Source of the DNA: GCA-020345945 sp964596985
GTDB taxonomy: Archaea > Thermoproteota > Bathyarchaeia > RBG-16-48-13 > GCA-020345945
Reading direction: 5' to 3'
Length of the DNA: 64,000 nt
Assembly: GCA_964596985.1 (NCBI GenBank)
Contig: CAZQWG010000001.1
Location: forward strand, 403,434-467,433
Position numbers and translations under genes: made by a program. Below the pieces are notes generated by a model. It did no database searches. It worked only from the letters and a program-made list of their open reading frames with translations, and was not told where the DNA came from. Positions 33,264-41,663 of this stretch are shown here, one piece after another; position 1 is the stretch's first letter, and each line of letters opens with the position of its first letter.

Positions 33264-34749
33264 GATCGAGAACGGGGAGGTACAGATCATCAGCTGCCCT
33301 CCTCAAGGAATACGCAAGGGAGACTATCTCTCGATCGAAGACACCTCGACCAAGAAGAGTCTGATCATACAGGTTGTAGAGATAGACTACGCGAACGTAC
33401 CAGGCATACTCGAAGACATCCTACGAAGATCATCGATCCGCAAGGTGAACGGAGAGGATTTCGATCCTCTGGAAGTCAGGTCGTACGTCGAACTCGTCAA
33501 AGACGCAAAGGTTCTACGATGCAGGATACGAGGAGCCCTAGTAGAAGGCAAGTTCACGGACGACGTCTCCTGGATACCGGTAAGATCCAAATCAAGGGTG
33601 ATCGGCATCCCGGATGAGACACTCCTCAAACTGATCAGCTCGGACCAGCCCTTACCGATACATCTTGGGAAGACGCGTAAGAACGTGAACGTAGAAATCG
33701 ACGCGAGAGCGATAGATGCCGGCCTCAACATAATCTCGGGTAAGAAGGGAACAGGAAAATCAAACCTCTCGAAAAACATGCTTCTCGGGCTGATGAGTCA
33801 GGGAGGTATCTGTCTCGTCTTCGATATCAACGGCGAGTATACTAGGCTAGGCTTCAAGTCCACCGGCGAGAAGAATCAACACTACGAAAGGATAAGAGTC
33901 CTAACTCCGGGCTTGAATTTCAAGACCGACCTGAAGTACGCTGGGCTGGGAAGCATTCTCTCGATAATGCGGTCGGTCATGGACACCCCTGGAACCTCAA
34001 CGTGGGAGTTTCGACGCATCTGGAAGGAACTTGAGAGAAGAGGCGAGATATCTATCGGAAAGATCTTCAGGTCAATCGATGCGGTCAACCACGAATACGT
34101 CAGAGACGCCCTCTTCCGCAGGTTTCAAAGCCTGGTAGACACAGGGTTCTTCACTGACGACCCCAAGTCCACCACGGCCTTCGAGAGACTGTTCACCGAG
34201 ATAGCTGGGGGAGGAACGATCGTCCTGGATATGAAGGATCTGCCTCCTATGGTTCGGAAGATCGTCGTCGAATTCGTTCTGAGCAAACTCTACCAGTTGC
34301 TGAAACGCCAGATAGTGAGAGCAGTATTCCTCTTTGCAGAAGAAGCCCACCTCTACCTCAGAGACACCTACTGGGAAGACATAGTAACCAGGATGAGGCA
34401 CCTAGGGGTCTTCGTCACCTTCGTGACCAACCAGCCGGAGACCATAAACCAGAACATCTTTCGGCAATCGGACAACATCTTCCTGTTCAACTTCACGAAC
34501 GAGAACGACCTGAAGTCGATCTCCAGAGCCTCAAGAATAGACACCTACACGATAGAGTCCATCACCCGAGAACTCCCGGCTTACCATTGTCTAGTATTCG
34601 GAAAAGTGACTAGAGACCTGCCACTCGTCGTCGGGATAGACCGGCTGGATGTCCAAACGCAGGGCGAAACCAGGTTCTTCTTTTCACCACCAGAAGACCA
34701 CGCCAAATTGAAGACAGCGCCGATAAGCCCATACAACGCAACCGCTTGA
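33247..34749 (+). CDS. herA: HerA-like bipolar DNA translocase/helicase
   Basis: 500 residues. N-terminal HAS-barrel-like part (about 1-130), then the FtsK/HerA-type ATPase core: Walker A GKKGTGKS at 165-172, Walker B VFLFAEEAHLY at 360-370, and the arginine-finger region NIFRQSDNIFLF with FVTNQPETINQ before it. Co-translated with nurA. The complex pumps DNA into NurA for resection at breaks, and related stand-alone pairs occur in defence islands. The small regulators upstream and absence of mre11-rad50 hint at a special role. Function as helicase is established for the family; the context claim is inference. Confidence 0.9.
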   Translation: MLNLYKIENGEVQIISCPPQGIRKGDYLSIEDTSTKKSLIIQVVEIDYANVPGILEDILRRSSIRKVNGEDFDPLEVRSYVELVKDAKVLRCRIRGALVEGKFTDDVSWIPVRSKSRVIGIPDETLLKLISSDQPLPIHLGKTRKNVNVEIDARAIDAGLNIISGKKGTGKSNLSKNMLLGLMSQGGICLVFDINGEYTRLGFKSTGEKNQHYERIRVLTPGLNFKTDLKYAGLGSILSIMRSVMDTPGTSTWEFRRIWKELERRGEISIGKIFRSIDAVNHEYVRDALFRRFQSLVDTGFFTDDPKSTTAFERLFTEIAGGGTIVLDMKDLPPMVRKIVVEFVLSKLYQLLKRQIVRAVFLFAEEAHLYLRDTYWEDIVTRMRHLGVFVTFVTNQPETINQNIFRQSDNIFLFNFTNENDLKSISRASRIDTYTIESITRELPAYHCLVFGKVTRDLPLVVGIDRLDVQTQGETRFFFSPPEDHAKLKTAPISPYNATA

Positions 34750-34870
34750 CGCTGCCATGGTTCAGAGAAAGAGTCTGAAGAAACTTCTGTCGACGAACTC
34801 GGCGTGGAAAACAAGCGTCGGAGAACCCCAAGAGATAAGTATCACACTAAGGCAGAAGGGTACGACGAAG

Positions 34871-35191
34871 ATGGGAAAGAAGAAGGTTCTGTCGGAGGAA
34901 GACATGGCCAAGAGGCTTTACATCCCTTCAGAAGGCCAGGTTCTCGGTCGAGTCGTCCAACAGCTCGGATACGACCGCTTCAGGGTTCGCTGCCAAGACG
35001 GGGAAGAAAGGACTGTAAGGATTCGGGGCAAGCTGAAGCGGAGAGCCTGGACTAGGGTCGGCGACTGGGTTCTTGTGGAGCCTTGGGACTTCCAATCCGA
35101 CCGCGGAAACATACTGTGGAGATATACGAGAGGCCAAGTTGAACTCCTGAGGAGCAGGGGTTATATTCGGCAAGGAGGCTCGGAATCCTAA
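34871..35191 (+). CDS. Translation initiation factor aIF1A
   Basis: 106 residues, the normal OB-fold factor that binds the ribosomal A site. MGKKKVLSEEDMAKRLYIP opens the protein, then LGRVVQQLGYDRFRVRCQDGEERTVRIRGKLKRR and RVGDWVLVEPWDFQSDRGNILWRYTRGQV. An upstream ATG at 34757 would add 38 unrelated residues, so I use 34871. A TATA-like GAGATAAGTA at about 34831-34840 fits that start. It has its own promoter and is unrelated to the herA operon. Confidence 0.94.
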   Translation: MGKKKVLSEEDMAKRLYIPSEGQVLGRVVQQLGYDRFRVRCQDGEERTVRIRGKLKRRAWTRVGDWVLVEPWDFQSDRGNILWRYTRGQVELLRSRGYIRQGGSES

Positions 35192-35242
35192 CCGTCAAGT
35201 CAAAATCATCGGGTGCGATGGTTTTTCTCTTTTCAGGGCGAG

Positions 35243-35250
35243 ATTTATAG
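35243..35250 (+). promoter_or_regulatory. TATA box of the Cas2-like gene
   Basis: ATTTATAG lies 38 bases before the ATG at 35281 and predicts a leader of about 6 bases. Confidence 0.5.
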
Positions 35251-35280
35251 TAGACACGTGTATACTGTATCTGACTCCCT

Positions 35281-35565
35281 ATGGGTCGACGATGGATATA
35301 CCAAGACCTTTACAACTCGGTTCAACACCTGCAAAGCGACTCAAACCGATACCTGATAGTCTACGACTTCAAAGGCAAGGGTTCGGGGGACCTCCCCCAA
35401 ATGTTCTACAGACATCTATCAAGAGGAGAGAAGGGGCTGGATATCAATCGGGTACAGAAGTCGGTGTTTGAATGCGATCTGAGTGGAGCCACATTCTTGG
35501 AGAGGATCCTAGAGGATTTCGACGCAGCTTTCATCACCTATCAAGTAGTAAAGATCACATCTTGA
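35281..35565 (+). CDS. Orphan Cas2-like ferredoxin-fold protein
   Basis: 94 residues. The pattern YLIVYDFKGKGSG at strand 1, then a helix, INRVQKSVFECDL at the strand 2-3 turn, FLERILEDFDA as helix 2 and ITYQVVKI as the last strand follows the Cas2 / VapD-like fold, including the Arg-Val-Gln-Lys-Ser-Val-Phe stretch typical of Cas2. No cas1, other cas gene or repeat array lies in the window. It might be a nuclease, a toxin-like VapD relative or a structural protein. Own strong promoter. Confidence is moderate because the similarity is short. Confidence 0.6.
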   Translation: MGRRWIYQDLYNSVQHLQSDSNRYLIVYDFKGKGSGDLPQMFYRHLSRGEKGLDINRVQKSVFECDLSGATFLERILEDFDAAFITYQVVKITS

Positions 35566-35725
35566 CACTACTGGTGAAAGATCAGCTGATATTCAGATAG
35601 AATACCGAGGAAAGAGAGGTCTAAGACAGGAAAGTGCTTCTTCGGAGTACACAGACAGCTTGGAAGTAGAACCCGGACTACCTAGACAGGGGATTCGACT
35701 CCCACTCGATCCTAGAGACAATACC

Positions 35726-36721
35726 TCAGGGAAGCCAGGGAGTTGTATTGAAGTTGATCTGCCACTTCGGCGGCTCTCCTCTGAGGTATCTCGTTACGTT
35801 CTCGCAGCCTCTTCTCGCGGTCTCGTTGAAAGTCGGTACGGTCGAGGAGCCTATGTGAGGGGTTAAGATGACATTGCCCAGTTTCAATAGAGGACTGCCG
35901 GGTTCTAGCGGCTCCTCCTCGAAGACATCGAGACCAGCCCCACCTATTCTCTTGGACTTAAGGAGGCGGATCAACGCTTTCTGGTCGATTATCTTTCCTC
36001 TAGCCGTGTTCACCAGGAGCGCGGTCTCCTGCATCCCGCTCATCTCCTTCTCTCCGATGAGGCCTTCTGTCTCCCGGGTTAAGGGGCAATTGATCGAAAC
36101 CACGTCGGACTTAGACATCAGAGTCTGCAGATCGGTCATTCCGACCCCGAACATTTGAGCCGTCTCGGCATCCACGTATGGGTCGTAGGCTATTATTCTC
36201 ATGTCGAAGGCGTGTTTTCCTTTCAACGCAACCCTTCGACCTATCCTTCCCAGACCCACTATTCCAAGAGTCTTCCCCCAGAGGTCTACGCCCATCAGCC
36301 CCAAGCGTTCGCGCATCAGCCTCGGCCAACCCCCACCGCGGACTAGTTTGTCTCCTTCAACTATCTCCTTTGAGAGGGCGAGAATGAGCGCCCAAGCATG
36401 TTGAGCCACCGTCTCAGACATCACCTCGGGGACGTTACAGACTATCACTCCTTTGTCCAGTGCAGCAAGGACATCTATATGGTTGAAGCCGACCGACACG
36501 GTCTGAATCATCCTCAACTTATCCGAGGAATCGATCATCTTCTTAGTAAACCGACCCCTTGTGAAAGCTACCTCGACGCCCTCCAGGTTCTTGATCCATT
36601 CCTCCCCATTCTCGGATTCGGCATAGACGACCTTGACATCTGGGACATCCACGATCATCTTCAAGGAAGATTCCAGATGGAATGGGGGTTTCTCATACGG
36701 TACCAAGACTAGTCGCTCCAT
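35726..36721 (-). CDS. D-isomer-specific 2-hydroxyacid dehydrogenase family
   Basis: 331 residues. The NAD site is LGIVGLGRIGRRVALKG. Catalytic Arg is in VNTARGKIIDQKAL, the Glu in FEEEPLEPGSPLL and the His in LTPHIGSSTV, the normal triad. The substrate domain begins with VLVPYEKPPFHLE. This group includes phosphoglycerate, glyoxylate and hydroxypyruvate reductases; the sequence does not decide between them. A second family member lies at 59.8 kb. Confidence 0.9.
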   Translation of the reverse strand: MERLVLVPYEKPPFHLESSLKMIVDVPDVKVVYAESENGEEWIKNLEGVEVAFTRGRFTKKMIDSSDKLRMIQTVSVGFNHIDVLAALDKGVIVCNVPEVMSETVAQHAWALILALSKEIVEGDKLVRGGGWPRLMRERLGLMGVDLWGKTLGIVGLGRIGRRVALKGKHAFDMRIIAYDPYVDAETAQMFGVGMTDLQTLMSKSDVVSINCPLTRETEGLIGEKEMSGMQETALLVNTARGKIIDQKALIRLLKSKRIGGAGLDVFEEEPLEPGSPLLKLGNVILTPHIGSSTVPTFNETARRGCENVTRYLRGEPPKWQINFNTTPWLP

Positions 36722-36823
36722 ACGAGCCCCTCAGACCATTCTTGTGATAACACTCTCAATATGTTTACGATGAGTCCGATCGTAAGAAGAGACGGGTGTG
36801 AACCCGCCTGGTAAACCCATCTT

Positions 36824-37987
36824 CTAGAGGGTTTCCACAGTCTTCTTTATGCCGTCCAAGGCCCGATCGATCTTCTCAACCGGGGTTGCATAGCAAAGCC
36901 TGAGATATCCCTCCCCGCATCTTCCGAAAGCGGTCCCAGGAACCGTCGCCACCCTACCAGTTCTGAGGAGAGCCTCTGCAAACTCCATCGAAGACCGTCC
37001 AGCCTTCGATACGTTCGCGAAAACGTAGAATGCCCCCTTGGGAGACGCGCAGGAGAAGCGGTCTATCTCGTTAAGATGCTTCACCAGATGCCTCCGCCGC
37101 CGATCATACTCCCTCACCATCTCGGACACGAAGTCTTGGGGACCCTCGATCGCGGCTAAGGCTGCCCTTTGAGCCACGGCAGGGGCATTTGCCACGGTGT
37201 TCTGCTGGATCTTCACCATCTCCCTCACGACATCGGCGGGTGCAACAGCGTAACCGACCCTCCAGCCGGTCATGGCGTAGGTCTTCGAGAAGCTGTTCAC
37301 GGTTACCGTACGCTCCGCCATCTCAGGGAGCGCGCCGATACTGAGGTGCTTTGCTCCGTCATAGAGAAGTTTCTCGTAGACCTCGTCAGAGATCACAGCC
37401 AGATTGTTCTCGATCGCAACCTCTGCCAAACCTCTCAGATCCTCCTCCAACAGAACCGCGCCGGTAGGATTCTGAGGAGAGTTCAGGACAATACATCTAG
37501 TTCTCTTCGTCACGCGTTCCTCCACGTTGCAAGGCAATGTACGAAAGGAGTTCTCCTCCCTCACGGGAACAGGGATAGGCTTCGCTCCCGCCATTATGAC
37601 GCACGGCGCATAGGTGACGAATCCAGGATCAGGGATCAGAACCTCGTCTCCAGGATTCAGAAGCACCGTTGCCGCCAGAAAGATAGCCCCGGCACCCCCG
37701 ACAGTAACGATGACCTCGGTCTCAGGATCGGCTGTGACGTCATTCTCTCTCCTCATCTTCTCAGCGATCGCAGCTCTAAGGTCGAGAAAACCGGCGTTCG
37801 GCGTGTAGTGGGTATACCCCTCGTCGAGTGCGTCCTTGGCTGCGTCAATCACGTGTTCCGGCGTCCGGTAGTCAGGCTCACCGATCCCGAGGCTTATGAC
37901 GCCGGCGGTACTCTGGGCTAGGTCGAAGAGCCGACGAATACCTGAATGTCTGATAGATCTCACCCTACCACTAATATCGATCGCCAT
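36824..37987 (-). CDS. Class I/II aminotransferase (aspartate-type, archaeal)
   Basis: 387 residues of PLP fold type I. SFSKTYAMTGWRVGY carries the PLP lysine, NSPQNPTGAV the Asn and Pro that hold the ring, VISDEVYEKL the Asp, and the C-terminal YLRLCYATP the Arg for the carboxylate. An N-terminal ISLGIGEPDYRTPEHV motif is that of archaeal broad-specificity aminotransferases. It is co-oriented with the GTPase gene upstream but separated by 120 bases. Substrate range not predictable. Confidence 0.93.
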   Translation of the reverse strand: MAIDISGRVRSIRHSGIRRLFDLAQSTAGVISLGIGEPDYRTPEHVIDAAKDALDEGYTHYTPNAGFLDLRAAIAEKMRRENDVTADPETEVIVTVGGAGAIFLAATVLLNPGDEVLIPDPGFVTYAPCVIMAGAKPIPVPVREENSFRTLPCNVEERVTKRTRCIVLNSPQNPTGAVLLEEDLRGLAEVAIENNLAVISDEVYEKLLYDGAKHLSIGALPEMAERTVTVNSFSKTYAMTGWRVGYAVAPADVVREMVKIQQNTVANAPAVAQRAALAAIEGPQDFVSEMVREYDRRRRHLVKHLNEIDRFSCASPKGAFYVFANVSKAGRSSMEFAEALLRTGRVATVPGTAFGRCGEGYLRLCYATPVEKIDRALDGIKKTVETL

Positions 37988-38107
37988 CAGATGTCCCCTG
38001 TTGAACGTGTACCAACTCTTCGGAATTATGAGGGTTTTTCATGTTTTCGATGAGACCTGCTTTCTGATCCGCCGTCCTATCCATAGTGTTTACAGGGTAC
38101 CGATGAA

Positions 38108-39319
38108 CTATCTCCTTTCACCGGCTGCGACGATCTTGATGACGTCCCGGTCACGTAGAGCATAGTCCTTTGGCAACCTGAGCCTCGTCCTCGCATCGAT
38201 CGCGAATATCATCGTTTTCGCCAGGTCAGAGTGGATCTCGTACGCAAGATCCTCTGCCGTGGATCCCGGGGGGAGGAGAAAGACGTCGGGGAGCACCCTC
38301 CCATCTTTGTCGCTCAGCTTCACCTCATCGTCCACAGGATACACAGAATTCATCCTCAGCAGCTTGAAGGTGGTAATGTTCAGAGCCCTCTGTATTCCTG
38401 TACCCGACCAATGGGTGAAGACCCTCCGATCGACGTAGTCGAGAGCCTTCAGTTGCTCCTCGGATAGACTACGCTCATCGAATACCCGGAAGATCTCTCC
38501 GCCAGGAGTATACCGGATATACTTCTTCTCTTCGGCTCGCCTCAAGGCAAGTTCTGCCTCGGCGCTACAAGGAACAACGAAGTCGGTACCAAGCGTGTCG
38601 GTAAGTCGCTCAAGGTTATCGGTTGACCCGGGGAGATCCATCTTGTTCGCAACGAAGATAGTCGGTTTTGAGAGGGCCCGTATCTGCCGAGCAAAACGAA
38701 TAAGGTCTGCCTCATCCCAATCCGAGAAGGCCTTTCCCGTAAGCTGAGCTCTACGTAAGGCTTCACCGATATGTTCTCTTCTCACCTTCTGACCGGCAAG
38801 GAAGCCATGCAGGACCCGGTCTAGCCTATCTTCCGACTGCAAGCCTCGTAGTATCGTGTCGCGATTGTTCTTTATTATCCTGACAAACCACATGACCAAC
38901 TCGTTCTCAATATCCTCTACGTCATGAACCGGATCGCCGATCCCAGGGGCGGTCAGGTTGCCTTCGTCGTCTATGCTTCCAGAGGCGTCGACCACGTGCA
39001 GAAGGGCGTCTGCCTGAGAAACCACGCTCAAGAAGCGTGTACCAAGCCCTCTGCCCAGATACGCCTCCTTGATCAGCCCTGGCAGATCGATAATCTGAAC
39101 AGGTACGAACCGCCAACCATCGATGCACGCGGAGTTTCTAGGGTTGTCCGACACCTCCAACTCCCGGCACACGCAGAGAGTGCGGACGTAGGCTATCCCC
39201 CGATACGGTTCTTTGGTCGAGAAAGCACGACCCGAGATCTCGGCGTTGAGCAGCGTCGCAGCATTGAAGAAAGTGGTCTTTCCAGTGTTCGTCTTCCCTA
39301 CGAGGGCTATACGGATCAT
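38108..39319 (-). CDS. OBG/YchF-related GTPase with TGS domain (Ygr210-like)
   Basis: 403 residues. G1 is VGKTNTGKTTFFNA, G3 is IIDLPGLIKEAYLGRGLG and G4 is ANKMDLPG. The long helical insert after G3 (DVEDIENELVMWFV...) and the C-terminal TGS domain (DKDGRVLPDVFLLPPGSTAEDLAYEIH) identify the Ygr210/YchF-like branch. These GTPases associate with ribosomes. ATG at 39319. Its 5' end is 68 bases from the EF-like gene. Confidence 0.9.
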   Translation of the reverse strand: MIRIALVGKTNTGKTTFFNAATLLNAEISGRAFSTKEPYRGIAYVRTLCVCRELEVSDNPRNSACIDGWRFVPVQIIDLPGLIKEAYLGRGLGTRFLSVVSQADALLHVVDASGSIDDEGNLTAPGIGDPVHDVEDIENELVMWFVRIIKNNRDTILRGLQSEDRLDRVLHGFLAGQKVRREHIGEALRRAQLTGKAFSDWDEADLIRFARQIRALSKPTIFVANKMDLPGSTDNLERLTDTLGTDFVVPCSAEAELALRRAEEKKYIRYTPGGEIFRVFDERSLSEEQLKALDYVDRRVFTHWSGTGIQRALNITTFKLLRMNSVYPVDDEVKLSDKDGRVLPDVFLLPPGSTAEDLAYEIHSDLAKTMIFAIDARTRLRLPKDYALRDRDVIKIVAAGERR

Positions 39320-39387
39320 CTGTTATCCAACCCTGAGGCGGCGGATCAGAAGAATCTGCCCCGGATCGGTTGGCAAGGGTGTTCCGA

Positions 39388-39645
39388 CTAGAGTCTGTAG
39401 ACGACGTCGTTCGGTCTGACCCTGTTCTTTACCTTGATCCCTACGGCTTGACCCTTGGAGACCGAGTCCACAGGGTTCCGATCGATCTCCATAGACTCTA
39501 TCTCCTGAGTGAAGTCTGTCGTTGCCCCTTTGATCCTTATCTGGTCACCTTTGCTCAGGGTTCCCTTCTCGATCTGAACGGCGGCAACATTCACCTTCGA
39601 GAAGTAGTTGACTATCCTTCCAATCCTCTCCTCGGAACCAGACAT
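39388..39645 (-). CDS. EF-Tu domain-2-like beta-barrel protein (translation factor-like)
   Basis: 85 residues, one beta-barrel: IGRIVNYFSKVNVAAVQIEKG, LSKGDQIRIKGATTDFTQEIESM, then VSKGQAVGIKV and RPNDVVYRL. It matches domain 2 of EF-Tu/aIF2-gamma without a GTPase domain, as found in small archaeal 'elongation factor-like' proteins. ATG at 39645; upstream codons read unrelated hydrophobic residues. Function unknown; fold assignment is good. Confidence 0.82.
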   Translation of the reverse strand: MSGSEERIGRIVNYFSKVNVAAVQIEKGTLSKGDQIRIKGATTDFTQEIESMEIDRNPVDSVSKGQAVGIKVKNRVRPNDVVYRL

Positions 39646-39822
39646 TGAAGCACCGAGTACTTCTTTCCCTAAGTTGAAAGATATTGTTTTTGGTCTGAGA
39701 GCCGAGGAAGCCGTCACGTCCCAGTACCAGGATACAAGCATGTGCCATAACGGCGTAGGCATCTACCTTAACCCTTGGATTCTTTAGACCATACGCTGTT
39801 CTTCGACTATCGTAGAGAAGAC

Positions 39823-40497
39823 TCAATCTACGATTCTCAGAAGACTGCCGAAAAGACCGTATGCAACGAGAAGCAAGACAGTTATCGTCAGGTTCCTTTT
39901 CCATCGGCGACTCCAGCGGATGCCGAACGGGATGCCTACAAGGAAGCCGATCACATGGGCAACGTGGGCGACTGGGCTCTCCACCAGATACTGGAGTGCC
40001 GCCAGACTGTAAAGAAAGTATAGGATGGCGACGAGTCCTTGGGGGAGTAGAAAAAGGATAGAGAATTTCAATGGTTTTGTCAGCATCGTCACGGACGTCA
40101 ACGTGAAGATCGCCCCGGAAGCCCCTACGATACTGGCTGTTGGTGGATACACGAGAAGGGCTAGGAGGGAAGAAGAGATACCTCCGAACAGAAACAGTAT
40201 CAGGGTGCGAGCCTGCCCCAATTCCCTTTCCAAGGTCCGTCCGAAGACGTAGAGAAAGCACATGTTACCTATCAGATGGGTGGGGGACGCGTGAACAAAG
40301 ATGGAGACGACTATCGTCCAGTATCTTCCGGAGGTCAAGTTTACGAGGTTGAGCGCAAGGTTGTCTACGACGAAGGGGGAGGGCGCCGACCAAGAAATGA
40401 CGCTGAGAGCGAACGATGTCACGAGGAGAAGGTTAACGATCATCTTCCAACGACCATCTGCCGAACGAGTATCGAAACCAGTCAGAGACGTTACCAA
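39823..40497 (-). CDS. Rhomboid-family intramembrane serine protease
   Basis: About 224 residues with six membrane helices. The oxyanion Asn is in HLIGNMCFLYVFGR (Asn78), the nucleophile Ser127 in IVGASGAIFTLTS, and the catalytic His181 in AHVIGFLVG. TTG at 40497 begins the longest frame; ATG at residue 19 (40443) is an alternative and keeps all helices. It cleaves transmembrane segments of unknown substrates. Confidence 0.93.
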   Translation of the reverse strand: MVTSLTGFDTRSADGRWKMIVNLLLVTSFALSVISWSAPSPFVVDNLALNLVNLTSGRYWTIVVSIFVHASPTHLIGNMCFLYVFGRTLERELGQARTLILFLFGGISSSLLALLVYPPTASIVGASGAIFTLTSVTMLTKPLKFSILFLLPQGLVAILYFLYSLAALQYLVESPVAHVAHVIGFLVGIPFGIRWSRRWKRNLTITVLLLVAYGLFGSLLRIVD

Positions 40498-40522
40498 GAA
40501 ATTCTAATGGTGATTCGCGCTA

Positions 40523-41566
40523 TTACTTTGCTTTTCTCAGGTCGTCCACAAAAGACTTCAGCTGATTCCTATACGGGAAAAGAGCCGGCGTTCCACCCGT
40601 ATGGAAGAAGACGATAGTGTCGTCTTTTGAGAAGTAGCCGTTCTTGATCAGATCCAGCATTCCGTGCATCGCCTTCCCGGTGTAGACCGGGTCCAACAGT
40701 ATGCCCTCCGTTTCAGCGAGCAACCTTATAGCGTCAGCTACCTCTCGGGTCAAGTATCCGTAGCCAGGTGGCACGTAGTCGTCTACCACTACGATGTCCC
40801 CTCTAGTCAGCGGGAGATCAATCCCAAGAAGCCTGCTTGAGCCCCGAACGATGTCCGTGATTCTCTCCGATAGATGGTTCTTGTCCGAGCTTACGCTGAT
40901 CCCTATCACCTTGACGCCGGTGCTGAGCGCCAACGCCCCCAAGAGTAGACCCGACTGCGTCCCGCCGCCCCCGCAAGAGTGGACGATGTGGGTGACTCTG
41001 ACCCCCAACTCGTTGGCCTGTTGCAGTAGTTCGAGGGCGGCGTTCGCGTATCCCAGCGCCCCGATTGCGTTCGATCCGCCCGACGGTATGATATATGGAG
41101 TCCTCCCCGCGTCCCTGAGCTCTCCGGCAACCTCCTCCATCGCCTTCTGCATGGCGCGACCTCGAGCCTTCGGGTCTTTCCCTACCTTTGGGTTGACTAG
41201 ACGTATCTCCGCGTCGGTCAGAAAGTCGAGAAGCAGATTACCGTCGTAACCCCCCGGCTCGCTCTCTACCTCCCGCAGAACAAGGACAGATCTCATTCCT
41301 AGGCGTCTTGCCGCCGCGGCGGTCATCCTAGCGTGATTAGATTGGAGGGCACCAGTGGTTATCACGGTGTCAGCCCCCTCCTCCCTCGCGTCCGCCATCA
41401 GGAATTCGAGCTTCCTAGCCTTGTTCCCTCCGAAAGCCAGTCCTGTGTTGTCGTCTCTCTTCATTAGCACCCGAGGCCCTCCGACCCTCTTGCAGAAATT
41501 AGGGATCTCTTCGAGGGGGGTCGGAAGGCTCGCCAGTCTAACCCTGGAGAACTTCGATAACTGCAA
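40523..41566 (-). CDS. ACC deaminase / D-cysteine desulfhydrase family PLP enzyme
   Basis: 347 residues of PLP fold type II. The PLP lysine is in LAFGGNKARKLEFLM. TGALQSNHARMTAAAA carries the catalytic Ser/Asn segment, and SCGGGGTQSGLLLGAL is the phosphate loop. C-terminal VFFHTGGTPALFPYR is also typical. Deaminase versus desulfhydrase activity cannot be told from these motifs. It lies end to start with the rhomboid gene, 25 bases apart on the same strand. Confidence 0.9.
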   Translation of the reverse strand: MQLSKFSRVRLASLPTPLEEIPNFCKRVGGPRVLMKRDDNTGLAFGGNKARKLEFLMADAREEGADTVITTGALQSNHARMTAAAARRLGMRSVLVLREVESEPGGYDGNLLLDFLTDAEIRLVNPKVGKDPKARGRAMQKAMEEVAGELRDAGRTPYIIPSGGSNAIGALGYANAALELLQQANELGVRVTHIVHSCGGGGTQSGLLLGALALSTGVKVIGISVSSDKNHLSERITDIVRGSSRLLGIDLPLTRGDIVVVDDYVPPGYGYLTREVADAIRLLAETEGILLDPVYTGKAMHGMLDLIKNGYFSKDDTIVFFHTGGTPALFPYRNQLKSFVDDLRKAK

Positions 41567-41663
41567 CCCAATACCCCCGCATCACTTAAGCCGAGAATCC
41601 TTTTGAGTTTATCATTAACCATATAGCCCACCCTGTGTATGTGAGGAAACGGGGTTCAGCCGC

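Noticed and set aside
35200..35725. CRISPR array near the Cas2-like gene
   Set aside because: No direct repeats with spacers exist here or elsewhere in the window.
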